A stretch of 64,000 bases of DNA from Epilithonimonas sp. JDS (lineage in GTDB: Bacteria; Bacteroidota; Bacteroidia; Flavobacteriales; Weeksellaceae). Below the pieces are notes generated by a model. It saw only the letters and a program-made list of their open reading frames with translations. It was not told the origin of the DNA and made no database searches. Below, piece after piece: positions 52,497 to 61,271 of the stretch. Each line of letters starts with the position of its first letter. Position 1 is the first letter of the stretch. The stretch covers positions 186,001 through 250,000 of the forward strand of contig NZ_JAJSAX010000002.1 in the NCBI RefSeq assembly GCF_021261315.1, in the 5' to 3' direction. Both the position numbers and the translations under genes were made by a program.

Positions 52497-52586
52497 ATAA
52501 ATATTTGATATAAAAGTCTTAACATTGGGTCAATTGTTACTCCGATTTGTATAGTTTTTGTTAAATATCCGAAAAGATTGAAAAAA

Positions 52587-53933
52587 ATGATTCAAAACAT
52601 CACAGAGTTTTCCAAAAAATTAGACATTTCTGAAGAAAGTATCAAGCAGTTTATTCAGGATTTTGATCTCGAAATATCAGACTGTCTTTCTCCGAATCTT
52701 AATATTACACAAAATTTCGAAACTTTTGCGACAGAAAATCAGGAATTCCTGAGAAAATATGACAAAGACCTGAATGAAGAGAAAAATTCAGATCAGATTG
52801 CTGAAAAAATACATCAGCCAAAAGAAAAGGTCGAAGAAATTATCCAGAATAAAATATCAAATATTTATGACAATGGTCTTTACAAATCTTCTGTCTCTAC
52901 TTTCGGAGTAGATCACCAGTTGGGTGGAGATTATCAGTTTATTTACAACTATTTCGGCAACAAGACGGAACTGAAACAGCGGGATTTTATCGGCTACCGA
53001 GATTTGTTTTTTTACATCTATGATATGCTGGAACCATTCATCAATCCTGAACAATCGAAAAACTGGGGCATCCAGAAGGCAGCAGGAATTATCGTTTACG
53101 GCCCTCCGGGAAGCGGCAAAATATTCTGGGCAAAAAGAATTGCAGAAATGATTGATTTCGAATTTTTAGAAATCCTGAAATCCAGATTAAAATCGACTTC
53201 CGAAAATGATAACAAAACAGATTTTGACAGTTATCTTTCCGAAATGCTGAAGAAAAACAAAGTCATTCTTTTCCTTGAAAATTTTGATGAAATAATGGCG
53301 CAGAGAAAGGAAAATCAAATCATCAGTTATGATAATGAGGAAGTTAAAGATTGCATTTTTCAGAATATCGAAAAATTTGAAAAGGAAAATCTTTTGATGA
53401 TTGGCTCTGCAAAAGGATTAGCAGGAATCGAAACCGAAATGATTGCACCGGGAAGGTTTGATGTTTTGATTCCGATTTTCCCACCGAATTTACAGGAACG
53501 TGCCGAAATGCTGCTTTTTAATATGATAAAAAATCTCAGCGGAGAGGCGACTTTATTAAAAATTCTTAAAGAAAACAAAGCAGATCAAATTCCCTTTTGG
53601 CTAGATATTGCTGAGAAAATGAAGGTTTTTTCCAACACGATGATTGTAGATTTTACCCAAAGTCTTAAAAAGAGAATTCGTAGTTCATATCTGAAAAACA
53701 GAACTGAGAAAATTAAAATTAGCCAACCAATTTTGGAAGCTTCATTCAAAGAATCGGCATCCAAGCTGACAAATGACTATCTCAACAATGTGCAGCAATT
53801 TGTAATGGAAGCTTCGGCTAACTCGTATGACCGGTTTGGAGTAAGAATCGAAGCTTTAAAAAAAGAACTTGAAACTTACAAAGCCAAAGAATCACCAGCG
53901 AAAACTATTGGATTCAAAACCGACCAAGCATAA
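52587..53933 (+). CDS. AAA-family protein with degenerate Walker A and B motifs
   Basis: A 448-residue protein; I chose ATG 52587 over TTG 52578. Residues 1-95 are helical and unfamiliar. The AAA fold is recognisable (about 165-330) by VYGPPGSGKIFWAKRIAE and the sensor-1/arginine-finger stretch APGRFDVLIPIFPPN. However, the Walker A Thr/Ser is Ile (GSGKI, position 179), and Walker B reads LENFDE where IDEIDA is expected. Sensor-1 Asn also seems absent (GSAKGLAG). It is therefore probably impaired in ATP hydrolysis. It may be a regulatory or scaffold AAA. Neighbours give no clue. Confidence 0.85.
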   Translation: MIQNITEFSKKLDISEESIKQFIQDFDLEISDCLSPNLNITQNFETFATENQEFLRKYDKDLNEEKNSDQIAEKIHQPKEKVEEIIQNKISNIYDNGLYKSSVSTFGVDHQLGGDYQFIYNYFGNKTELKQRDFIGYRDLFFYIYDMLEPFINPEQSKNWGIQKAAGIIVYGPPGSGKIFWAKRIAEMIDFEFLEILKSRLKSTSENDNKTDFDSYLSEMLKKNKVILFLENFDEIMAQRKENQIISYDNEEVKDCIFQNIEKFEKENLLMIGSAKGLAGIETEMIAPGRFDVLIPIFPPNLQERAEMLLFNMIKNLSGEATLLKILKENKADQIPFWLDIAEKMKVFSNTMIVDFTQSLKKRIRSSYLKNRTEKIKISQPILEASFKESASKLTNDYLNNVQQFVMEASANSYDRFGVRIEALKKELETYKAKESPAKTIGFKTDQA

Positions 53934-53935
53934 GA

Positions 53936-53964
53936 AAAGCCCGAAAATATCGGGCTTTGATTTT
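53936..53964. terminator. Bidirectional terminator between AAA and SPFH genes
   Basis: Arms AAAGCCCGA / TCGGGCTTT with a 5-base loop, then GATTTT; on the minus strand the stem is followed by TCTTATG. Confidence 0.75.
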
Positions 53965-53989
53965 ATAAATTGACTTTCCGAATTTCAAA

Positions 53990-54883
53990 TTAATTTGTTT
54001 CCTCAATCTTTTTCGAAACAGCCATCGATGTTACTAGATCATTTAGCAAAGAACTTGCTGCCGTCGGGGAATTAGGCAACAAAACAAGATTTGACCTGTT
54101 ATTGGCTCCAATCGAATGCAAAGTATCGTAATGCTGAGTCACAACAATCAAAGCTGAGGCTTCGTGCGCACTGATTCCGGCTGCATTCAGCATTTTTACA
54201 GATTCTTCCAGACCTTTGGCGATTTCTCTCCTTTGATCCGCAATCCCTTGTCCTTGAAGTTTTTTAGATTCAGCTTCTGCTTTTGCAACAGCTACTATTC
54301 TGATTCTTTGTGCTTCGGATTCGTACTCTGCAGCTGTTTTTTCACGTTCTGCAGCGTTGATTCTGTTCATCGCATGTTTTACCTGGTCGTCAGGATCAAT
54401 ATCTGTTACCAAAGCTTTAATGATATCATAACCATAACTCTGCATTGCTTCCTGCAATTCGGCTTTCACCGCAACCGCAATATCATCTTTTTTTAAGAAA
54501 ACATCATCTAGTTTTAATTTAGGAACTTCCGCTCTCACTACGTCAAACACATAAGACGTAATCTGATCGTGCGGACTTTCGAGTCTGTAAAAAGCATCCG
54601 CCACCTGATTTCTAATCACCTGAAACTGAACAGAGATTTTCATTTTTACGAAAACATTGTCTAGCGTTTTGGTATCAATCATCACATCCAGCTGTTGAAT
54701 ACGCAGATTCATTCTTTTGGAAATCTGATCAATAAATGGAATTTTCAAATGCAAACCAGCGTGCCTCGCCGAATGAAACTTACCCAAACGTTCCACAAGT
54801 GCTGCAGTCTCCTGTTTTACTGTGAAAAATGATGCGAAAAGGACAATGAGTCCAAAAAAGATAAGGATTCCAACTAAATACAT
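53990..54883 (-). CDS. SPFH/Band 7 protein (stomatin-like, QmcA type)
   Basis: A 297-residue protein with an N-terminal membrane anchor (about 3-22) and an SPFH domain (ALVERLGKFHSARHAGLHLK, SVQFQVIRNQVADAFYRLESP). A long coiled coil follows (EREKTAAEYESEAQRIRIVAVA, in part) and the C-terminal helix ends in LLPNSPTAASSLLNDLV. These proteins form membrane microdomains and protect or regulate membrane proteases. Usually an NfeD partner is adjacent; none is seen here, which fits the QmcA type. Confidence 0.93.
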   Translation of the reverse strand: MYLVGILIFFGLIVLFASFFTVKQETAALVERLGKFHSARHAGLHLKIPFIDQISKRMNLRIQQLDVMIDTKTLDNVFVKMKISVQFQVIRNQVADAFYRLESPHDQITSYVFDVVRAEVPKLKLDDVFLKKDDIAVAVKAELQEAMQSYGYDIIKALVTDIDPDDQVKHAMNRINAAEREKTAAEYESEAQRIRIVAVAKAEAESKKLQGQGIADQRREIAKGLEESVKMLNAAGISAHEASALIVVTQHYDTLHSIGANNRSNLVLLPNSPTAASSLLNDLVTSMAVSKKIEETN

Positions 54884-55018
54884 AATTTGTTATTTTTCTT
54901 AAAGATAGCTTTTTTCTCAGAAAACTACAAACTAAACCCAACATTAATCATTCTTTAAATATTAAAACTAAAACTTATAAATTTCATATTCAAATCCCAT
55001 TATTAATAAACAATTTGT

Positions 55019-55026
55019 TAAATTTG
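55019..55026 (+). promoter_or_regulatory. -7 promoter box for the PNGase F-like gene
   Basis: TAAATTTG lies 19 bases before the ATG at 55046. Confidence 0.55.
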
Positions 55027-55045
55027 TCTTAATAATAAATCTAAC

Positions 55046-56695
55046 ATGAAGAAAAAACTATTTTTTGCAGCTGCAGGACTACTTACGAATTCATTTTTCC
55101 TGGCTCAAAACGTTTCCGTTTTTAATGATGTGCCGTTTTACAGTATGTATCATTATCTTGGCGAAGGTCAAACAATGCCGCCAGAAGCATTTTCTCAAAT
55201 TCCAGCCGGGGCGATCAGACTTCACGCTTACGAGCAGGACATCATTTCCAGAAAACTGACTGAGGCAGAAATCGCATCCATCGGAAGCAGCGTCACGATG
55301 AACATCAAATTGATCGCAGCTTGTGATAATTACGACAGAATTGCCGGAGTTAATTTGGTTCTTGTTCCGAAGGGAAGTACGGCTTACACTTTCAATCAGG
55401 CTGACATCAAACGGATTGAAATCGGGCGTTTCATCACGCCTTTTATGAATAAAAATGCGACGATAAAAGAAGTGCCTTACAGCTATAAAGTTGATAATAT
55501 TTCTAATATTCTTCACGATTCTGCTCTATCGGCTATTTATGATTTCTGGATTGAGTTTCGTGCAGATGGATATTCAGCTGCTGCAAACACTCAGGTCGCC
55601 GGTTGCGCAGACAGAACAGACGTATTCCGAGGAAATTTGGAATTTGTTTCCACTGGAACTGCTACTCCGGCACAGAATTTCTTTTTGCCTATTTCTTACC
55701 GGGACAATCTTAACAACTACAATGCAACCGATGTTCCGGGACAGACTACCAGGTTGGTAACGTTCACCTTAGACCAGGCTGTTCCGAATGCTGTTCTGCA
55801 TTTGACAACTTCAAATCACGGATCCAATACAAACGGCGAAGAATATGTGAAGAGAGTTCACAATGTCTATCTGGATGATCAATTGGTACATCAATATATT
55901 CCGGGCGGAAAAAACTGTGAAGATTTCAGACAATATAATACGCAGGGCAACGGAATCTATGGAACGACGGCGAAAACTTTAAGAGGCTGGATCTCATGGA
56001 ACAACTGGTGTCCAGGCGATGTGATCCCAAATCGTGAAGTGAACTTAGGCAATCTTTCTGCTGGAACACACACGATCAAATTAGATGTTCCTACCGCTGT
56101 TTTCGCAGCGCAGCAAGGTTATTTTCCAATATCTATGTACATTCAGAATCAAAAAAGTGGCGAAGTTATTTGTGCTGCTCCTTATGATTTTAAAATTACA
56201 AATCAGCTGAACACAACCGTAGACATTTCCTGGAAAGAAAAAGAGAGTGCTACACAATGGCAGACACTTTGGGGAAGAAGAAATGTTTTCACGGCGGCTG
56301 GCGGAGAAGTTTATCGTGATATTTCTAACGAACCAAAAGATTCTCGAAGTGATCTTAATGTCAACTGGATCTACGAAATGTATGTCAAATCAAAATGTTC
56401 AAACGACCAAAGCAGTGTTTGGTACGGACCACTTTACTCTACTCAGATAAAATTGGGAACCGATGATATCGAAACTAAGAAAATATCTATCTATCCGAAT
56501 CCAACCAAGGATTTTGTGAATATCGACACGGCTTCGAAAATTTCAAAAGTGACTATTTTTGCAGTAGATGGAAAACAATTGTTGGAAGATTCTACTACGA
56601 AAATCAATGTTTCAAAATTACCGGCCGGTGTTTACTTAATGAAAGTAGACTTTGCAGACGGAAAATCATCGACACAGAAAATTGTAAAACAATAA
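55046..56695 (+). CDS. Secreted PNGase F-like protein with T9SS sorting domain
   Basis: A 549-residue protein with a signal peptide (about 1-20). Residues ~25-360 match the PNGase F fold: the first domain has FRGNLEFVSTGTATPAQNFF and AVLHLTTSNHGSNTNGEEYV; the second has HNVYLDDQLVHQYIPGGKNC, RGWISWNNWCPGDVIPNREV and LSAGTHTIKLDVP. PNGase F removes N-glycans from asparagine. A fibronectin-like piece (about 375-465) and a T9SS type A sorting domain (about 475-549, ISIYPNPTKDFVNI) follow. Whether its catalytic Asp and Glu are in place needs an alignment. It ends before a terminator. Confidence 0.88.
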   Translation: MKKKLFFAAAGLLTNSFFLAQNVSVFNDVPFYSMYHYLGEGQTMPPEAFSQIPAGAIRLHAYEQDIISRKLTEAEIASIGSSVTMNIKLIAACDNYDRIAGVNLVLVPKGSTAYTFNQADIKRIEIGRFITPFMNKNATIKEVPYSYKVDNISNILHDSALSAIYDFWIEFRADGYSAAANTQVAGCADRTDVFRGNLEFVSTGTATPAQNFFLPISYRDNLNNYNATDVPGQTTRLVTFTLDQAVPNAVLHLTTSNHGSNTNGEEYVKRVHNVYLDDQLVHQYIPGGKNCEDFRQYNTQGNGIYGTTAKTLRGWISWNNWCPGDVIPNREVNLGNLSAGTHTIKLDVPTAVFAAQQGYFPISMYIQNQKSGEVICAAPYDFKITNQLNTTVDISWKEKESATQWQTLWGRRNVFTAAGGEVYRDISNEPKDSRSDLNVNWIYEMYVKSKCSNDQSSVWYGPLYSTQIKLGTDDIETKKISIYPNPTKDFVNIDTASKISKVTIFAVDGKQLLEDSTTKINVSKLPAGVYLMKVDFADGKSSTQKIVKQ

Positions 56696-56716
56696 ATTTC
56701 TCATTAATAATAACTA

Positions 56717-56751
56717 AATTCCTGCTTAGAAATAAGCGGGAATTTTTGTTT
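56717..56751 (+). terminator. Terminator of the PNGase F-like gene
   Basis: Arms AATTCCTGCTTA / TAAGCGGGAATT (one wobble) with a GAAA tetraloop, then TTTGTTT. Confidence 0.8.
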
Positions 56752-56768
56752 CCGAAAAATATGCCTTT

Positions 56769-57653
56769 ATGAATAAGCGTTTTGATGTAATGAAGCATTT
56801 TGGATTTTTGACGATTGGCTTGATCGTCGTTTCGTGTAAAACTCACGTGGCTTCTCAACCGGAATTTTCTGATCTGACTAATACAAATCAGATTGAGATT
56901 AGGAAAGTCAATAACTTCAGATTTTTGGGAGGACTTAAGAATTCGGAAGGAAAAATCTTGAGAGACAGTTTGATTTACAGAAGTGGGAATCTTCATCAGT
57001 TAAAGTCTAACTCTTTTGAAGACTTCGAAAAGCTTAAGATCAATAAAGTCATTGACCTTCGGACAAAACAGGAAATCTCCAAAGAAAGTGATCATTTGCC
57101 GAATCATATCATTTACAAAAACTATCCCGCCTTTGAAGATAAAAATGATGAAATGAAGAAAGCTAAGAAATTAGCTTTGAAAGGAAAAATCACGAAAGCT
57201 GACGCGGACATAAGAATGCTGAAATTCTATACAGATTATGTCTCCGAAAATCCGGAAGTCATCAAAACAATCATTACAGAAATTCTAGAATCTGACCAAC
57301 CTATACTCTACCATTGCACCGCAGGAAAAGACAGAACCGGAATGATCACAGCTTTGATTCTGAAGATTTTGAAATTTGATGATGCTGTTATTTTTGATGA
57401 ATATCTGGTTTCTAATGATCTTCAGAAAAACGTCATCAACAATCGATTGAAACTGGCGAATACTTTTCATTTTGTTTATCCAAAACTGGATATTGGCGTT
57501 GTGGAAAAAACCAGCTGGATTGAGCGTAATTATCTTCAGGCTGCGTTTGATGAGATTGATAAAAAGTACGGATCAATAGATCATTATATCAATCAGGTTT
57601 TAGGAATTTCGGAGGAAGAACGGAAAATTTATATCACTAGATTTTTGAAGTAA
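56769..57653 (+). CDS. Tyrosine-protein phosphatase-like lipoprotein
   Basis: A 294-residue protein. A lipoprotein signal is visible (IVVSCKTH, Cys23; a second Met at residue 8 would also give a good signal). The phosphatase signature HCTAGKDRTGM has nucleophile C183 and R189; the preceding RVIDLRTKQE and NYPAF match the bacterial dual-specificity/PTP family that includes phosphoinositide-active members. It is exported, so it may act on periplasmic or host substrates. It follows the PNGase F gene after a terminator and ends at a shared bidirectional terminator. Confidence 0.92.
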   Translation: MNKRFDVMKHFGFLTIGLIVVSCKTHVASQPEFSDLTNTNQIEIRKVNNFRFLGGLKNSEGKILRDSLIYRSGNLHQLKSNSFEDFEKLKINKVIDLRTKQEISKESDHLPNHIIYKNYPAFEDKNDEMKKAKKLALKGKITKADADIRMLKFYTDYVSENPEVIKTIITEILESDQPILYHCTAGKDRTGMITALILKILKFDDAVIFDEYLVSNDLQKNVINNRLKLANTFHFVYPKLDIGVVEKTSWIERNYLQAAFDEIDKKYGSIDHYINQVLGISEEERKIYITRFLK

Positions 57654-57656
57654 ATT

Positions 57657-57694
57657 AAAAGAGCAATTCAAAATATGAATTGCTCTTTTTAAAT
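57657..57694. terminator. Bidirectional terminator
   Basis: Arms AAAAGAGCAATTCA / TGAATTGCTCTTTT, 14 bp perfect with a 5-base loop. It lies between the converging phosphatase and ccsBA genes. Confidence 0.85.
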
Positions 57695-57714
57695 ATTTAA
57701 ATTTCTTTATTTGA

Positions 57715-60700
57715 TTAAGGCTCAACCTGCGTTCTTTCGTCACCTTTGATATGAAGATCGTTGTGCAGTTTTTTATATTTGAACCAAGCTGCAATCGAAA
57801 GCGCAACCATGTAGCCAATACTCACATAAACCCAAAGCGGTAGCGGAATAGGATCTCCCTTCGCGTAGGAATGCAATCCTGATAAATAATAATTCACTCC
57901 GAAATACGTCATTACCATTGAGCAAAATGCAAACATTGTCACGACGTGGAAAGTATATCGTCCTCTCAATCCAGGAACCAATCTCATGTGGATTACAAAT
58001 GCGTAAATCATAATTGAGATGAACGCCCAAGTTTCTTTCGGATCCCAGCTCCAGTAACGTCCCCAGGATTCGTTTGCCCAAATTCCGCCTAAGAAGTTTC
58101 CGATTGTTAACGCTAAAAGTCCGATATTAAGGGACATTTCGCTCACGATGGCTAATTCTTTCAGCGTGGTATCGTTGTGTCTTTTGAAAGTAGTTTTGTT
58201 GGCAATGATATAGAAAATCAATGAAATCATGGCGATCAGCATTGAAAGTGAGAAGAATCCATAACTGGATGTAATGATCGCCACGTGAACCACCAGCCAG
58301 TAAGATTTCAGAACAGGAACTAGCGGTGTAATCTGCGGATCCAATGCAGAACCGCCGTGTGCAAATCCCATCATAATCACTGCTACCAAAAATCCTGCAG
58401 CAGGAATCAAAGTATTTGAGTTTCTATATAATGCAAATCCTGCCGTAATCCCAACCCAAGAAATAAAGATGATCGCTTCATAACCATTACTCCAAGGTGC
58501 GTGTCCGGAAATATACCATCTTGCTACCAATCCTAAGAAATGAAAAACATAACCAACGGCACCAACGTAAATCAATGCTTTTATTATGTGATTAAGAATC
58601 TTTGTAGGTTTGAACAATGCTATAAAACCTAAAACCAAAAGCAATCCTCCTATCAGCGTATAAAAAATCAACAATTTGAAGTTGATATCCAGCTTGTTTA
58701 TCAAAACCTCCAATTGCACTTTATCTTCAGAAGGCACCACATTTTTGCCCCATTTCTGCTGATATTCTTCTACTTTTTTTAGTTCTGCATCTGCTTTTGC
58801 CCAGCTTCCGCCTTGAGTCGCCAAAAGAACGCTTGACAAATATGGTCCTAAAACTGCCTGTGCATTTTCATCCGGCTCAAAATTCGGTGTCATTACAGAA
58901 CTCCAGGTGTGATTGGAATCGTTTTTAACCGGAACTGTTCTGAAATATTGGTAAGACATAATTCCATTAAGAACCTGAACTTTGTCGTTCAGTTTGATAA
59001 CAGCCTCGTCGTATCTTGTTCTTTCAGACGCTTTTTTACGGAAGGCATCGTTGTAATCATCTTCCAAAACAAAACGAAGATTGCCATTTTTATCAGCTGG
59101 GAATAATTTGATTAAACTTGTAAAACCTTCATCGGTCGCTCTTGTTTTGGCACGAAGATCTTTTCCTACTTTACCTGCTGTTTCAATTTTGATGATATTG
59201 ACTTGCGCCCAAAACATCGGATCAATTGTCGCTGCAAGAAACCACTGATTGGCATCCAGATTCTGAAATTTGTCTCTGCTTGTCAGTTTATGAAGAATGT
59301 CAATTGCCTGAGTGTTAGACGGCACAATACGGCCTTCGTAATTCTGAACCAATAAATAAGCAAATTTATCGGCGTGCTCTTTACTGATTTCGATATTCTT
59401 TACCATTGCATCCGCATCAATCACTGCCGGATTTTTGTTTGGCGATGTGGGTTGAGCTTCGGCGTGAGAATGGCCTTCGTGGCTTCCGTCTTTTCCGTGC
59501 ATATCGATTTCCTGAGCATTAAGTCCGAAACTTAACAACAGTAAAAGAACGGCTGCGGCTTTTTTCCTGCTGATAGTTTTCAGCATCTGGTTCAGACTCC
59601 AGAATCTGGAACCTTTCCAGAACATCGTCACAAACATCCCGATAAATAAGAATGCATAACCGATATAACTGATCAAAGTTCCCCAGAAATCGTGGTTGAC
59701 AGAGAGCACAGTTCCTTTTCTGTCAGGATCAAAACTGGCCTGGAAGAATCGGTAACCTTTATAATTAAGAACGTGATTCATATAAATATTGTAAGGCGTT
59801 TCTTTGCCTTCGTCCACTATTTTTACGTGGGATTCATACGCTGACGGAGACGAACTTCCCGGATAGGTTTCCATCACGAATTTTTCCAGTTTAAGCGCAA
59901 AAGGCTGCGTGAAATAAATCTTTGGTCCAAATCCCAGCATAATATCTAAACCATCCACTTTGATCTGTTTGTAATTATTTGGATTTCCTTTTTCTACTAC
60001 AAGATCAACCAATTGTTTGGTTTTCGGTCCTGCAACTTCTACTCGAAGAAGATCCGGAACGTCTTTGTCTTTTTGTTTATCACCTTCGTAAGAGACTAAT
60101 TTTCCAATCTTCGTTCCTTCGGGAATTACCAGTTTTAATTGATCAATGGTGTAAAGACTTCTAAGAACCAAAGGTTGAAATTCATCTTTAATAGTTGTTC
60201 CCGTCGCTTTTGTTGCCATTGTCATAAAAGCGGCATCCAAAGGTGTTTTGATGAAAAGCTGTCCGTCTTTCTTCTGGAATTCAACGGCGCCGTCGATTGC
60301 AGTTCTGTTGTAACTTACCAAAGTTCCGTTGATATTCTGAACATCGCCTTCACCCAAATAAATATTCTGACGGCCGCCCATATCACTCGTAGAAACCAGG
60401 TGAAGATATTCTTTGCCAGCTCCGACCACCAAACTATCTTTCTTCCTCTGAATATAATCCACAGCTTTCACAACAATTTTTTCTTTGCCCAAGAAATCAT
60501 AAGTGGCCTGAAAATCGTAGTGAAGAGGCGACATCAGGTAAGGCACATCGTGGTAATTCTGCTGCTCACCTTTTTCTTCGATTTTGATTTTGAAGAAATG
60601 TTTATCGGTCACAATTTCGTTATTCGTTTCGCCTTCACGGATGTGCATCGTCCCTTCAAAACTGATGTATCGTGTGATTGCACCGCCAATAAAAATTAGG

Positions 60701-60957
60701 ATAAAAGCCAAATGGAAAACCAGAATCGGCCATTTTTCTCTTCGGAAAAGCCTGTAACGGCCAATGTTTCCAATGAAGTTTAATATTAATAAAAACATCA
60801 CGGCTTCAAACCATTTTGCTTCGTAAATAAGGGCTTTTGCAGTTGGAGTTCCGTAATCGTTTTCGATAAAAGTGGCAACCGCCATAGAAATTGCGAAAAC
60901 CAGCAACAGAAGCGCCATTGTTCGCGTAGAAATAAGAATATCCTGAATCTTTTTCAT
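57715..60957 (-). CDS. ccsA: Cytochrome c biogenesis fusion protein (ResB-CcsA, system II)
   Basis: A 1080-residue fusion of the two system II heme-lyase subunits. The N-terminal part has ResB features (four membrane segments, a large extracytoplasmic domain with IYLGEGDVQNINGT, and a membrane segment before the centre). A linker follows with MHGKDGSHEGHSHAEA, rich in His. The C-terminal CcsA part carries the WWD heme motif WGRYWSWDPKETWAF near residue 965 and several spans. It attaches heme to apocytochromes c in the periplasm. Bacteroidota often have this fusion. A -7 box lies 96 bases upstream. Confidence 0.95.
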   Translation of the reverse strand: MKKIQDILISTRTMALLLLVFAISMAVATFIENDYGTPTAKALIYEAKWFEAVMFLLILNFIGNIGRYRLFRREKWPILVFHLAFILIFIGGAITRYISFEGTMHIREGETNNEIVTDKHFFKIKIEEKGEQQNYHDVPYLMSPLHYDFQATYDFLGKEKIVVKAVDYIQRKKDSLVVGAGKEYLHLVSTSDMGGRQNIYLGEGDVQNINGTLVSYNRTAIDGAVEFQKKDGQLFIKTPLDAAFMTMATKATGTTIKDEFQPLVLRSLYTIDQLKLVIPEGTKIGKLVSYEGDKQKDKDVPDLLRVEVAGPKTKQLVDLVVEKGNPNNYKQIKVDGLDIMLGFGPKIYFTQPFALKLEKFVMETYPGSSSPSAYESHVKIVDEGKETPYNIYMNHVLNYKGYRFFQASFDPDRKGTVLSVNHDFWGTLISYIGYAFLFIGMFVTMFWKGSRFWSLNQMLKTISRKKAAAVLLLLLSFGLNAQEIDMHGKDGSHEGHSHAEAQPTSPNKNPAVIDADAMVKNIEISKEHADKFAYLLVQNYEGRIVPSNTQAIDILHKLTSRDKFQNLDANQWFLAATIDPMFWAQVNIIKIETAGKVGKDLRAKTRATDEGFTSLIKLFPADKNGNLRFVLEDDYNDAFRKKASERTRYDEAVIKLNDKVQVLNGIMSYQYFRTVPVKNDSNHTWSSVMTPNFEPDENAQAVLGPYLSSVLLATQGGSWAKADAELKKVEEYQQKWGKNVVPSEDKVQLEVLINKLDINFKLLIFYTLIGGLLLVLGFIALFKPTKILNHIIKALIYVGAVGYVFHFLGLVARWYISGHAPWSNGYEAIIFISWVGITAGFALYRNSNTLIPAAGFLVAVIMMGFAHGGSALDPQITPLVPVLKSYWLVVHVAIITSSYGFFSLSMLIAMISLIFYIIANKTTFKRHNDTTLKELAIVSEMSLNIGLLALTIGNFLGGIWANESWGRYWSWDPKETWAFISIMIYAFVIHMRLVPGLRGRYTFHVVTMFAFCSMVMTYFGVNYYLSGLHSYAKGDPIPLPLWVYVSIGYMVALSIAAWFKYKKLHNDLHIKGDERTQVEP

Positions 60958-61053
60958 AGGTAGATATCTACTGTTTTTATATCAAATGTCATCGCCAATT
61001 GTTATTTATAAGAATCAAAGTTCTGGCGATTTCATTCTGAAATTTATAGTTTA

Positions 61054-61061
61054 CAAAAATA
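61054..61061 (-). promoter_or_regulatory. -7 promoter box for ccsBA
   Basis: TATTTTTG on the minus strand, 96 bases before the ATG at 60957. The rest of the 314-base intergenic region shows no gene. Confidence 0.4.
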
Positions 61062-61242
61062 AGGATGATAAACCACAACGGCATCAAAAAAAACTGTTTT
61101 TTGTCATTTTAAAAGACGCCAAGCTTATTTTGAAACATTCTTAATAAGCGGTTTTTGACTGGAAATTAGATGGGTAAAATTTTTATCATTTTAAATAATT
61201 TAAAAATATCCATTAACAATTTATATGACTGATAAAAAACAT

Positions 61243-61250
61243 TAAATTTG
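61243..61250 (+). promoter_or_regulatory. -7 promoter box for ftsK
   Basis: TAAATTTG lies 21 bases before the ATG at 61272. It excludes the upstream TTG reading at 61248. Confidence 0.6.
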
Positions 61251-61271
61251 CATCTATTGTCGATTTTTAAA

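Noticed and set aside
60139-60699. 186-codon plus-strand frame inside ccsBA
   Set aside because: The minus-strand reading is a clear ResB domain; the antisense frame shows no family pattern.
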